Assembly (NCBI RefSeq): GCF_023156285.1
Contig: NZ_JAKZAJ010000004.1
Coordinates: 310,001 to 374,000 of the forward strand
Direction of reading: 5' to 3'
Origin: Marinobacter koreensis
Lineage (GTDB): Bacteria > Pseudomonadota > Gammaproteobacteria > Pseudomonadales > Oleiphilaceae
Length of the DNA: 64,000 nt
Shown here in pieces: positions 9,605 through 20,175 of the stretch (positions within the stretch are counted from its first letter, which is position 1; every line of letters starts with the position of its first letter). Below the pieces are notes generated by a model. That model was not told where the DNA came from, did not search any database, and was given only the letters and a program-made list of their open reading frames with translations. The position numbers and the translations under genes are program-made.

Positions 9605-10060
9605 TCAGCCGTTTTTGAGGCAGTGGCAGGCGTTGGTTTCGATGCGTTCGAGCATGCGTCGCAGGTGTTCGCGGTCGTCGGGTGGGATACCGTCAAGCAG
9701 TTGCGCCCGTGCTTCATTGGCGCGGGCATCGAGTGCCGACAATACCCGGCGACCCTCCGCAGTGAAACGGACCTCACGGACTCTGCGATCGTCCGCACGC
9801 ACCTGCCGTGCAATCAGTCCCTGATCCTCAAGCTGACACAGGGTGCGGGTCAGGGAGGGCAGTTCGATGCTCAGGGCTTCGGCCAGCTGCTTCTGGGTGG
9901 CGCCCTCCCCGAGATGCCGGAGGACCACAAGAAGCGTCCACCGGGGCGGTGTGAGCCCCAGGGGCGCGACGGTCTGGCTGATGACGGCGCGCCACAGCCT
10001 ATGCGCGTGGGCCAGCTGCAGGCCCAGTTCGGAATCGTTGGTCGGATTTAAGGTTAGCAT
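9605..10060 (-). CDS. MarR family transcriptional regulator
   Basis: This 151-residue winged-helix repressor carries the MarR core TQKQLAEALSIELPSLTRTL (recognition helix) followed by LEDQGLIARQVRADDRRVRE (wing). It heads the efflux operon with the HlyD and DUF2955 genes and is divergent from an MFS gene 105 bp away. No Shine-Dalgarno sequence precedes the ATG, and a TTGCAG...TAACAT promoter-like pair would place transcription at or near the start codon, so the mRNA may be leaderless. The promoter holds repeated GTTAGCAT motifs, likely its own operator. Confidence 0.88.
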   Translation of the reverse strand: MLTLNPTNDSELGLQLAHAHRLWRAVISQTVAPLGLTPPRWTLLVVLRHLGEGATQKQLAEALSIELPSLTRTLCQLEDQGLIARQVRADDRRVREVRFTAEGRRVLSALDARANEARAQLLDGIPPDDREHLRRMLERIETNACHCLKNG

Positions 10061-10077
10061 GCGAAGTATGTTAGCAT
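10053..10077. promoter_or_regulatory. direct-repeat operator candidate for the MarR regulator
   Basis: The octamer GTTAGCAT occurs twice, 17 bp apart, across the marR start codon, with a further related TTAGTTAGC just to the right. The position between marR and the divergent MFS gene suits an autoregulatory operator. The assignment rests on position and repetition only. Confidence 0.4.
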
Positions 10078-10165
10078 TGGTTAGTTAGCCTGCAAAGTTT
10101 ATTTCGGAAAGTGCGGACGGGTGTCTCATGGCGTCTCCGTCTGGCGCATATTCAAGAGGTCCTGT

Positions 10166-11371
10166 TTGAAAGATTCGAAATCCGATGCCCAACAGCCCGC
10201 CGGGGAGGAGTCGGCGCGGAATTTCCGGCTGGCCTGCGTGGCGCTGACCTTCGTCTTCGTCATCTATTCGATGCTCCAGGTGACCGTGCCGGTGTATGCC
10301 CTGTCCCTGGGGGCATCCCCCTTGATGCTGGGGGTGGTGTTCAGCGCGCCGTTCCTGCTGCCGCTGCTGTTTGCCATTCCGATGGGGGGGCTGGTGACCC
10401 GCTGGGGTGGTCAGCGGGTGATGGTCCTGGGGGGCGGCATTCTGGTGGCCGGGATCCTGGCGATGATCTGGGTGCCGGGCTACGCGGGATTGCTGTCCGG
10501 GCAACTGCTTTTTGGCCTTGCCCAGTTACAGATGGTGCTGGCGGCACAATCAGTCATTTCGGGACTGGCCAGCGGCGAGCGACTTGAGCGGTACTTTGGC
10601 TGGTATGCCACCTGGCTGTCCGGTGGGCAAGTGGTCGGCCCGCTGATCGCGGGTGGCCTCATTCATCTGACTGGCGAGACTGATCTCTCCTTCATGACCA
10701 TGGTGGTCTTTGCGATGTTGGCGACGGTATCGTCCCGAGGACTGACGGGGCTGGCCCGAGAGCGACTGAAGGTTGACCGGTCAGTCACGGGCTTTCGGGC
10801 CCAGGCCGCGTTGCTGGGCAGGAACGAGGGAGTTCAGGTATCCGTGGGCGTCACGGCGGCGGCCATGTTTGCCATGAGCATCCATGGGAGTTACCTGCCG
10901 GTTTATCTGGATCACCTGGAGGTCAGTGCGTCGGTGATCGGGGTGCTGGTCAGCCTCCGGGCCACGGCGGCCATGCTCATCCGGCCCTTCATGGCGCGAG
11001 TGATAGCGCTTGTTGGTGGCCGGAGCGTGGCGCTTGTTCTGTCATTGGGGTTGCTGGCTGGCGGCCTGGCCCTGCTCGGGTTCAGTGAGCAGGCCGTGAT
11101 GATTGGCGTGTTTTCGGTGTTTGTCGGAGTCGGTTCGGGAATCTCCCAGCCGCTTTCCATGGTGATCCTGGCCGAGAACGTGGAGCCGGCGCAGAGATCG
11201 GGCGCCCTGGGAATGCGATTGATGGCAAACCGGGCGGTGAACTTCCTGGCCCCGCTTTTATTCGGGGCCATTCTCGAGTTCGGTGGCTTTGGCCTGGCGT
11301 TTCCGCTGACCGGTGCCATCGTAGCGGTCGCCGGCCTGGTGCTGCTTCTGCATCAGCGCCGTAGACGCTGA
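10166..11371 (+). CDS. major facilitator superfamily transporter
   Basis: This protein of about 401 residues has twelve predicted membrane helices and the MFS loop motif GGLVTRWGGQRVMVLGG between helices 2 and 3. It resembles drug or metabolite exporters of the DHA1 type. I prefer the TTG at 10166 because AAGAGG lies six bases upstream; a GTG at 10121 would add 15 residues but has no clear ribosome site. The gene is divergent from the marR-efflux operon and may share its control. The substrate cannot be told from sequence. Confidence 0.82.
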   Translation: MKDSKSDAQQPAGEESARNFRLACVALTFVFVIYSMLQVTVPVYALSLGASPLMLGVVFSAPFLLPLLFAIPMGGLVTRWGGQRVMVLGGGILVAGILAMIWVPGYAGLLSGQLLFGLAQLQMVLAAQSVISGLASGERLERYFGWYATWLSGGQVVGPLIAGGLIHLTGETDLSFMTMVVFAMLATVSSRGLTGLARERLKVDRSVTGFRAQAALLGRNEGVQVSVGVTAAAMFAMSIHGSYLPVYLDHLEVSASVIGVLVSLRATAAMLIRPFMARVIALVGGRSVALVLSLGLLAGGLALLGFSEQAVMIGVFSVFVGVGSGISQPLSMVILAENVEPAQRSGALGMRLMANRAVNFLAPLLFGAILEFGGFGLAFPLTGAIVAVAGLVLLLHQRRRR

Positions 11372-11383
11372 CCGGGAACACAG

Positions 11384-12088
11384 TCAGGCGTCGAGGTGTT
11401 CGGCCAGGAACTGCAGGCTGCGGCCATGGGCCAGGGCGGACGCGTGCTGGTTGTAGGTGGGTCGTGCCCAGCAGTTGAACCCGTGGTCGGCGTTGGCGTA
11501 TTCGTGGAAAATCGCAGATGGATGGTCGGAGAACGCCTCGCGAACCCGGGAAATGGCTTCCGCCGGAATCATCCTGTCCAGCCCGGCGTAGTGGAACAGG
11601 ATCGGAACCTGCACACTCTCGGCCAGATCCAGGTTGTTCTGAATGCCGCCGCCGTAATAGCAAATGGCCGCGTCGGGCTTGCCGGTCGCGGCGGCGCGAT
11701 AGGCAAGCTGGCCGCCCATGCAGTAGCCCATCGCCGCGATTTTTCCCGACACCTCTTTACGTTGGCGCAGGCAATTCACGGCTGCCGCAACGTCTTCGCC
11801 GGCGAGAGAAAAGTCGGCTGCCTGCATCAACTTGAACGCTTTTGCGCTTCCCTCTTCGTCATAAGTCAGGTCGACCCGGCGCTCCTGGCGCCAGAACACA
11901 TCCGGAGCAAGGACCACGTACCCATCCAGGGCGTACTGCTCGGCCACGGTACGGATGTGGGCGTTGACGCCCCAGATTTCCTGGATCAGAACAATGCCCG
12001 GCCCGCTCCCGGTAGGGGGGAGCGCCAGGTAACCATCGAATGTCTTGCCGTCGGGGCTGGGAATATCAATCCACTGTGTCGAAACCAT
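11384..12088 (-). CDS. dienelactone hydrolase family protein
   Basis: This 234-residue alpha/beta hydrolase has the dienelactone hydrolase catalytic triad: Cys in GYCMGG, Asp in AGLDRM and His in ADHGFN. The VLIQEIWGVN strand near the N terminus is also characteristic. The ATG at 12088 is preceded by a near-ideal AGGAG six bases away, so I use it over an ATG nine codons upstream. It is convergent with the MFS gene, with 12 bases between the stops. The substrate may be a lactone or ester; aromatic-degradation neighbours are absent here. Confidence 0.88.
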   Translation of the reverse strand: MVSTQWIDIPSPDGKTFDGYLALPPTGSGPGIVLIQEIWGVNAHIRTVAEQYALDGYVVLAPDVFWRQERRVDLTYDEEGSAKAFKLMQAADFSLAGEDVAAAVNCLRQRKEVSGKIAAMGYCMGGQLAYRAAATGKPDAAICYYGGGIQNNLDLAESVQVPILFHYAGLDRMIPAEAISRVREAFSDHPSAIFHEYANADHGFNCWARPTYNQHASALAHGRSLQFLAEHLDA

Positions 12089-12165
12089 GAACGTCTCCTC
12101 TGGGTAGTCGGACAACTGGATTGAAAGCCTAGGCCGTGTGGCGTGGGTCCGCCACTACGGTTTAT

Positions 12166-12498
12166 TCATTCGCTTCTGCACTGATCCTCGGCCCAGGCTT
12201 CGAAACACTGTTGCTGACGGTGGGTCAGCCAGGCGTTGACGACCGCAAGCGCGACGAACGTGGCGATGCCGACAGGTACCAGTGCCTGTACTCCGGCAGA
12301 CGGTGCTGCGGTGGCGGGCACCAGCAGCAGACCGGTCAGGTTGCGGAACAGTCGTGTACCCAGAATGGCGAAATGGAAGCCCGGTTGCAGGGTCCGGATG
12401 CGACCGCGCACCGCCCGCCCAAGGGATGGCATCAGGTGCACGGTATTCAGCAACAGGGCAATGAAAACCAGTAATTGAACAACATCGGTTAACAGCAT
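12166..12498 (-). CDS. small membrane protein of unknown function
   Basis: This is a 110-residue protein with an N-terminal helix, a central basic stretch (LGRAVRGRIR) and two further hydrophobic segments, giving about three membrane spans. The last 20 residues are polar and glutamine-rich. I do not recognise the family. It is a single gene between the dienelactone hydrolase and yebG, both on the same strand. Confidence 0.55.
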   Translation of the reverse strand: MLLTDVVQLLVFIALLLNTVHLMPSLGRAVRGRIRTLQPGFHFAILGTRLFRNLTGLLLVPATAAPSAGVQALVPVGIATFVALAVVNAWLTHRQQQCFEAWAEDQCRSE

Positions 12499-12565
12499 GG
12501 TGATTGGCTAACAGGGTAATGGGTTGGCTGAAAAGTGACCGTCATTATCCCTTATTGGTGGTTTT

Positions 12566-12847
12566 TTATCCAGATGGCGCCTCAGTTTCATTCAGCAGCT
12601 GCGGTTTCTTCAGGGCCTTCTGAAACAGGTCTTTCTCTTCAGCGATGGCCATGGCGCATTTTTCCGCCAGGTCTTCCCCGAGCCCTTCCACATTGCGCTC
12701 GAGGAACAGCTGAATGTTCTCGGCCAGCTCCAGAATCTTGTCGCGGGCGTCTGCTTCGGCTTTGGATTGAAAGAGCATGGTGTCGGGGTTTTTCAGCGCC
12801 ATTTCCAGCCCGTCCTTATCCGAATAATAGAGTGCTTGTACTGCCAT
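12566..12847 (-). CDS. yebG: YebG-like SOS-induced protein
   Basis: This 93-residue acidic protein resembles E. coli YebG, a DNA-damage-inducible protein of unknown biochemical role. Shared features are the MAVQALYYSDK N terminus, the SKAEADARDKILELAENI helix and the late AEEKDLFQKAL segment. A perfect LexA box (CTGT-N8-ACAG) lies 24 bp upstream of the ATG, matching the known SOS control of yebG. It is divergent from katG. Confidence 0.85.
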   Translation of the reverse strand: MAVQALYYSDKDGLEMALKNPDTMLFQSKAEADARDKILELAENIQLFLERNVEGLGEDLAEKCAMAIAEEKDLFQKALKKPQLLNETEAPSG

Positions 12848-12871
12848 GGGGGCCTCGTCGTTTGATCGAAA

Positions 12872-12887
12872 CTGTATAAAAATACAG
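12872..12887. promoter_or_regulatory. LexA (SOS) box upstream of yebG
   Basis: CTGTATAAAAATACAG matches the consensus CTGT-N8-ACAG of gammaproteobacterial LexA exactly, with an AT-rich centre as in strong E. coli boxes. It sits 24 bp upstream of yebG and about 230 bp from katG. Confidence 0.88.
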
Positions 12888-13077
12888 TATTCATCATACA
12901 GCAGCTCTTGTCTGGGGAACAGGGGTGAAAATCAAAAGCTATTGCTACGGTTGGAAAAAGCAACTAGCGACTCCGAGAGGCCACTGCTACACCTATTCAT
13001 ACAGAAGACGGAACGCTGGACGACGCCCGAAGGAAGAGCGAACGATGAGGCGTATGGCTGTCGTCGTCTGCCAATGA

Positions 13078-15282
<2,205 letters not shown>

Positions 15283-15301
15283 TCGCTTCCTTCCGAGGGA
15301 A

Positions 15302-15327
15302 CTGGCACCCGCCGCGGCGGGTGCCAG
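15302..15327. terminator. hairpin between convergent katG and yeiH-like genes
   Basis: CTGGCACCCGCC and its complement form a 12-bp stem with almost no loop between the two convergent stop codons. No T-run follows on either side, so it may act as a transcript-stabilising or rho-assisted terminator. Confidence 0.6.
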
Positions 15328-15329
15328 CC

Positions 15330-16322
15330 TCACATCACCATCGGTGTCACGATCATCCCGCCTGTCAACAGCAGGGCGAACAGGATCAGGGCCAGCAGCA
15401 TGGGCTTGAGCCCGAGGCTTTGCAGTTTCTCCAGTCGGGTTTCGTAACCCAGCGCCCCCATCGCCATCGCCAGAGCCACCTGTCCGCTGAGGGCAATGCC
15501 TGAGTGGAGCGGTGCCGGCACTTTCAAAAGGCTGTTCAACACCATGGCGGCCACGAAGCCGAATGCAAACCAGGGAATGGTCAGTTTGCCCCGGTCGCTT
15601 ACACCTTCCTCCGGTTGACGTTTTCTCCGAACCCACCATTGCCCCACGATCAGAAGGAAGGGCACCAGCAGCATCACGCGAACCAGTTTCACCACCACGG
15701 CATTGGCCAGGGCATCGGTGCCCACGGCACCGCCGGCGGCGACTACCTGGGCTACCTCATGGATCGTGGCGCCAATGTAGACACCGAAGAGGCCCTGATC
15801 CCAGCCCATGATCGGGTAGAGCAACGGATAGACCACCATGGCGAGGCTGCCGAACAGAACTACCGTCGCAACTGCCATCGCCGTGGCGGCCGGCTTTGAG
15901 CGGATCGTGGCTTCGGTCGCCAGCACCGCCGCCGCTCCGCAAATGGCGCTCCCGGCGCTGGTTAGCAGGGCGGTCTCCGGATCCAGCTTGAGCAGCCGCG
16001 TACCCAACAGGTAGCCGATGGTAATGATGGTGGTTATGACCACCATATCCAGCAGGACAATGCCCGGTCCCAGAGAAAACACCTGCTGGAGGGTGATGGA
16101 AAAACCGAAGAGGACAATCCCGCCCCGCAGAAGCCAGCGCGTTGAAAAGGCCAGTCCGGCCGTGGCGGAGCCTAGTTGAAACCAGGGCAGATTACCTGCC
16201 AGGACGCCGAGTGCCAGTGACAGTACCAGGGGGCTGATGCCCGTGGCTGCAATAAAAGGGATGTGTGAAAGCGTAAAACCGCCAAGGGTTAACAAGGCGC
16301 AGAGACCAAGACCGGGCCACAT
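15330..16322 (-). CDS. YeiH/UPF0324 family putative exporter
   Basis: This 330-residue integral membrane protein has about ten helices and the conserved family motifs FSTRWLLRGGIVLFGFSITL, SAGSAICGAAAVLATE and GATIHEVAQVVAAGGAVG. The family (YeiH/YadS type) is annotated as a putative sulfate or cysteine-derivative exporter. No adjacent LysR regulator is present, unlike many yeiH loci. The AT-rich 110 bp upstream likely contain its promoter. Confidence 0.85.
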   Translation of the reverse strand: MWPGLGLCALLTLGGFTLSHIPFIAATGISPLVLSLALGVLAGNLPWFQLGSATAGLAFSTRWLLRGGIVLFGFSITLQQVFSLGPGIVLLDMVVITTIITIGYLLGTRLLKLDPETALLTSAGSAICGAAAVLATEATIRSKPAATAMAVATVVLFGSLAMVVYPLLYPIMGWDQGLFGVYIGATIHEVAQVVAAGGAVGTDALANAVVVKLVRVMLLVPFLLIVGQWWVRRKRQPEEGVSDRGKLTIPWFAFGFVAAMVLNSLLKVPAPLHSGIALSGQVALAMAMGALGYETRLEKLQSLGLKPMLLALILFALLLTGGMIVTPMVM

Positions 16323-16439
16323 CAGGAATCTCCTTCGACAAAAGGTTATATCCTTATTCTGTCCCGCATCTTTAGATTTATAAAACGGTTAAAAGTATTA
16401 TGAGTTATCAATAAAATCGATAACAAGGGCGACGGATAA

Positions 16440-16580
16440 GACATCAGTTCGCACGCCCGCAAAGCTGAAGAGCCGTTGATGCCATCAGTCGAGCCGTGAC
16501 AGACGAGATCCACAGGCTGGTCGGTAGACCCGCTGAAATCTTTGAAATGTCACGGCTTCATCTTTCAGCGATTAGCTTCG
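16440..16580. other. intergenic segment with two inverted repeats
   Basis: AGCCGTGACA at 16492 is repeated inverted as TGTCACGGCT at 16548. The right part also lies inside a CGCTGAAA/TTTCAGCG hairpin (16531-16538 with 16563-16570). No convincing protein frame is seen. It could be a small structured RNA, a terminator region or the remains of a mobile repeat. Confidence 0.35.
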
Positions 16581-16584
16581 AGAA

Positions 16585-16670
16585 TCAGTCCTTCTTGACC
16601 GGGCCACCTTCGCACTGGGTCCAGCCCGGTGGATCTGCATACTTTGATTGCATGGATCGTTCTCGCTCAT
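16585..16670 (-). CDS. possible tiny gene, apparently frameshifted
   Basis: An ATG at 16670 has an excellent AGGAG six bases upstream and begins MSENDP. Seventeen bases later a second ATG in another frame opens a 22-codon frame reading MQSKYADPPGWTQCEGGPVK and ending at 16585. The second frame looks more protein-like (Pro/Gly/Trp/Cys), while the good ribosome site serves the first. This suggests either a frameshifted small gene or translation initiating at the second ATG. I do not recognise the peptide. Confidence 0.3.
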
Positions 16671-17033
16671 GGTGATCTCCTTTGCTGTCTGTGGTCATGC
16701 TGGGGCACGGGTTGCGGGAGCCACAAAACTTTTTCCGAAGAGTTTTAGGCAAGAAAGCGCGAGTATTGTGTCTTCATGGATTTGTTGGTTTTGGTCAAAA
16801 TTTGCAGCATCACTAACCAGGGAGTCAAAACCATGATTCTTGACGAGACCTTTACTCTCTCGACTTGAGCTCGATTACATCGACAACATTCTGAGCGCCT
16901 GAGCGCCTGCATGGAGACGCTGAGTAACCTGGAAAAATCAGGGATTACGGTGAAGCAAGCGAATTTCCGGTCTACCCGCAGGGGTAAAGCTTGCTGAAAA
17001 AGGCATTGGAAATTGCCCCTTCCCCAGTAGAGA

Positions 17034-17236
17034 GCTACTTTTGGACATGGGGGTTACGGGCACGGAAAAGACTCGCTTGGTATTGCTGTCAGCGGGATAA
17101 CCGAGCCCTTGCAGGACGCCTTTAACTGGTTGCTGGATCTGCTCATGCACCCAGATGATATCGCCGCTTTGGCGCCCTTGATCCGGCGTGAGATTTCAGG
17201 ACATCAGAAAGCTGGTGCAGCAATCCGCCTAATGGG
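17034..17236 (+). pseudogene. remnant of an AraC-type regulator N-terminal domain
   Basis: One frame across 17034-17236 reads GIAVSGITEPLQDAFNWLLD followed by LMHPDDIAALAPLIRREI, which resembles the end of the AraC_N effector domain (YqhC-like regulators). A stop codon lies immediately upstream in this frame and no helix-turn-helix domain follows, so this is a decayed fragment. It sits just before the iorA-like gene and may be the relic of a local regulator. Sequence from about 16830 to 17030 is also gene-like in short pieces but broken by stops. Confidence 0.45.
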
Positions 17237-17275
17237 GCTCAGTGATCCGCCCAAAACAACAGGAAGGAGAGAGCA

Positions 17276-17737
17276 ATGGCAAGTCTGACGATTAACGGGC
17301 GACAGTATGAGCTGGACGTTCCGGACAATATGCCGCTGTTATGGGTCATCCGGGATGTTGTCGGCATGAAGGGAACGAAATTCGGCTGCGGAATTGCCCA
17401 GTGTGGCGCCTGCACGGTCCATATTGATGGAGTGGCGACACGCTCCTGTGTGACTCCGGTGTCTGCCGTGACCGGCGAGGTTAATACCATCGAAGCCATG
17501 GCAGAGGATCCCGTTGGCAAAAAGGTTCAGCAGGCATGGCTGGACCTGGGTGTGGCCCAATGCGGTTACTGTCAGGGCGGTCAGATCATGAATGCCACCG
17601 GGCTGCTCAAAAGTAATCCGGAACCGGATACCCAGGAAATCATCGACGCCATGGCGGGAAATCTGTGCCGGTGCGGCACCTATAACCGCATCCTGGCAGC
17701 CATTGAGCGTGCAGCCGGAAAGGAGGTCAGCTCATGA
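17276..17737 (+). CDS. iorA: [2Fe-2S] subunit of an isoquinoline 1-oxidoreductase-like enzyme
   Basis: This 153-residue small subunit of a xanthine-oxidase-family molybdenum hydroxylase carries two [2Fe-2S] sites. These are the plant-ferredoxin-like GCGIAQCGACTVHIDG and the helical pair CGYCQGGQIM and CRCGTYNRI. It passes electrons from the molybdenum subunit to an acceptor. Its stop overlaps the start of the large subunit as ATGA. AAGGAGAGAG precedes the ATG. No FAD subunit is present, which fits the two-subunit IorAB type that uses membrane or cytochrome acceptors. Confidence 0.9.
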   Translation: MASLTINGRQYELDVPDNMPLLWVIRDVVGMKGTKFGCGIAQCGACTVHIDGVATRSCVTPVSAVTGEVNTIEAMAEDPVGKKVQQAWLDLGVAQCGYCQGGQIMNATGLLKSNPEPDTQEIIDAMAGNLCRCGTYNRILAAIERAAGKEVSS

Positions 17738-20067
17738 GTCAGTCAGACGATACCCTGCTACTCGCCAATGTGAGCCGTCGCGGCATCCTGAAGGGGTTGG
17801 CCGGGGCTTCGGCGCTGCTACTGGCCGCCCGCTGGGGAACAGCGTTTGCCAATGAGAAAGCCCAGTTTGGAGCCGGCGCCATGCCGGGTGGGTGGATTGA
17901 TAACCCCAATGTGTTCATCCAGATCGATTCAGATGGCCTGGTAACGTTCATCAATAACCGGGCCGAGATGGGTCAGGGGATTCGCACGAGCCTGGCGATG
18001 GTGGCCGCCGACGAACTGGGGGCAGACTGGGACAGGGTCCGGGTCAAGCAGGCGCCGGCTGATCAGGAAAAGTTCGGTAACCAGAACACCGACGGTTCGC
18101 GCAGTATGCGTCACTGGTATGACCCGATACGCCGGGCTGGTGCGGCTGCCAGGCTGATGCTGGAACAGGCGGCGGCCAACGAATGGGGCGTGCCGGTCTC
18201 CGAGGTGCGTACAGAGGTGCACAAGGTGGTTCATCCGGCCACGGGCCGGGAGCTTGGCTTTGGACAGCTTGCCGGTCCGGCGAGGGATCTCGATGTGCCC
18301 GGGCGAAATGCCCTGTTCCTGAAGTCGGACAACGAGCTGCGTTTTATCGGCAAGGAATCCGGACTGGTCAACGGTGAGCTGACATCCGCCCACCCGAAGG
18401 CCGTTGACGGCCAGGACATTGTCACCGGGAAAGCGGTGTTTGGCGCCGACGTGGATCTGGAGGATATGCTCTATGCCGTCATTGCCCGTCCGCCGGTTTA
18501 TGGTGCGGAGATCAAGAGCGTCGACGACAGCGCAGCCTTGAAGGTGACCGGCGTTAAGAAGGTCATCCGTATTAAAACGGCGAATCAGCCGGCCGCCTTC
18601 AATCCCCTTGGCGGCGTCGCTGTGGTTGCAACCAATACTTGGGCGGCGATGGAAGGACGCAAGGCTCTTAAGATTGAATGGAATCTGGACGCGGCCGGCG
18701 ACAATGCCGACTACACCTCGGATGCCTATCGGGAGATGTTGGAAAAGCGGGCGCAATCCCCCGGCAAGGTTATCCGGCAGTCCGGCGATGTTGAGGCGGC
18801 CCTGAAAGACGCGGATCAGCGTGTGTCGGCGACCTACTATATGCCACACATGGCGCAGAGTCCGATGGAACCGCCCGCGGCCATCGTCCGGATGAGCGAT
18901 GGCAAGGCCGAGGCCTGGGCTCCGGTTCAGAACCCCAGGGCGACTCGCGATGGCGTCGCGGGCATGCTGGGAATTGATCGGGAAAACGTAACCGTGCACC
19001 AGACCCTGCTTGGTGGCGGTTTTGGCCGAAAATCCAAACCGGATTTTGTGAGCGAAGCGGCCCGTATCGCGAAAGAATTCGAAGGGCAGCCGGTCAAGCT
19101 GCAGTGGTCGCGGGAAGACGATGTCCAGCATTCCTATTACCACGCGGTTTCTGTCGATCATCTGGATGCCGGTCTGGATGCCAACGGCAAAGCCACCGCC
19201 TGGCGGCACCGGACGCTCTCGCCGAGCATTACGTCACTGTTCGCTCCGGATCCCAAACACATCGGGGAGTTCGAACAGGGAATGGGGTTCAATACCATGC
19301 CCTTCGACATTCCCTCGATCCGCCTGGAAAACCCGCCGGCGCCGGCCCATGTCCGGATCGGCTGGTTCCGATCGGTTTACAACCTGCCCCATGCCTGGGC
19401 CATCCAGAGTTTTGCCCACGAGTTGGCTGAAGCAGCCGGCAGGGATCATCGCGATTATGTGCTTGAACTCCTCGGGCCGGATCGGAAGGTGCAGAACCTG
19501 ACCGTCGGTGATGGCTGGAACTACGGTGAGAATCCGGATCTGTACCCCATTGATATCGGCCGCATGCGGCGTGTCGTTGAACGGGCCACCGAGGAGGCCG
19601 GCTGGGGACGTGACATGCCGAAAGGGCGTGGACTGGGTCTGGCCTTCCACAACAGCTTTGTGTCCTACACCGCCATCGTGTTCGAGGTGGAAGTGGATGA
19701 ATCTGGCGAGCTGACCATTCACCGTGCAGACATCGCCTTCGACTGCGGCCCCCAGGCCAACCCGGAACGCATACGGTCACAGATGGAAGGCGCCTGTGTG
19801 ATGGGCATCGGTATCGCGCTCAAGAGTGAGATCACGTTCGAGGATGGCGTTGCGCAACAGAGCAATTTCGACAAATACCTCATTCCTCGAATGCCGGATG
19901 CGCCAAAGGTGGTTCGGGTGCACCTGATCGACAATCCGGGCGACGGCATGGGTGGCGTTGGTGAACCGGGATTGCCACCGGTGGCCCCGGCTCTGTGCAA
20001 CGCCATTTATGCCGCCACGGGAAAACGGATTCGGCGGCTTCCGGTCGGCGACCAATTGAAATCCTGA
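17734..20067 (+). CDS. iorB: molybdopterin-binding subunit, isoquinoline 1-oxidoreductase/aldehyde dehydrogenase type
   Basis: This 777-residue large subunit of a molybdenum hydroxylase has a twin-arginine signal, VSRRGILKGLAGASALLLAA, near residues 12-31, so the folded complex is probably exported to the periplasm. The LGGGFGRKSKPDF molybdopterin motif and the C-terminal GGVGEPGLPPVAPALCNAI segment, which contains the catalytic glutamate of the family (GEPG), are seen. The length fits IorB and related aldehyde dehydrogenases. It forms a two-gene operon with iorA. The substrate could be an aldehyde or an N-heterocycle. Confidence 0.88.
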   Translation: MSQSDDTLLLANVSRRGILKGLAGASALLLAARWGTAFANEKAQFGAGAMPGGWIDNPNVFIQIDSDGLVTFINNRAEMGQGIRTSLAMVAADELGADWDRVRVKQAPADQEKFGNQNTDGSRSMRHWYDPIRRAGAAARLMLEQAAANEWGVPVSEVRTEVHKVVHPATGRELGFGQLAGPARDLDVPGRNALFLKSDNELRFIGKESGLVNGELTSAHPKAVDGQDIVTGKAVFGADVDLEDMLYAVIARPPVYGAEIKSVDDSAALKVTGVKKVIRIKTANQPAAFNPLGGVAVVATNTWAAMEGRKALKIEWNLDAAGDNADYTSDAYREMLEKRAQSPGKVIRQSGDVEAALKDADQRVSATYYMPHMAQSPMEPPAAIVRMSDGKAEAWAPVQNPRATRDGVAGMLGIDRENVTVHQTLLGGGFGRKSKPDFVSEAARIAKEFEGQPVKLQWSREDDVQHSYYHAVSVDHLDAGLDANGKATAWRHRTLSPSITSLFAPDPKHIGEFEQGMGFNTMPFDIPSIRLENPPAPAHVRIGWFRSVYNLPHAWAIQSFAHELAEAAGRDHRDYVLELLGPDRKVQNLTVGDGWNYGENPDLYPIDIGRMRRVVERATEEAGWGRDMPKGRGLGLAFHNSFVSYTAIVFEVEVDESGELTIHRADIAFDCGPQANPERIRSQMEGACVMGIGIALKSEITFEDGVAQQSNFDKYLIPRMPDAPKVVRVHLIDNPGDGMGGVGEPGLPPVAPALCNAIYAATGKRIRRLPVGDQLKS

Positions 20068-20175
20068 CGCAGAGAAGACCGGATGGGATTGCTTGGAGAG
20101 GGATAACCATGGACGGTGCTCCTTTCTGCTAGTATTTCGAATCTCCTCACAGTTGGACTTCGGAAAGAGGTGCCA

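Noticed and set aside
16648..16836. 62-codon plus-strand frame
   Set aside because: Overlaps the better-supported minus-strand tiny gene and has no motif; mixed hydrophobicity without a clear helix.
17929..19209. 426-codon minus-strand frame opposite iorB
   Set aside because: Antisense to the molybdenum hydroxylase; no homology features.
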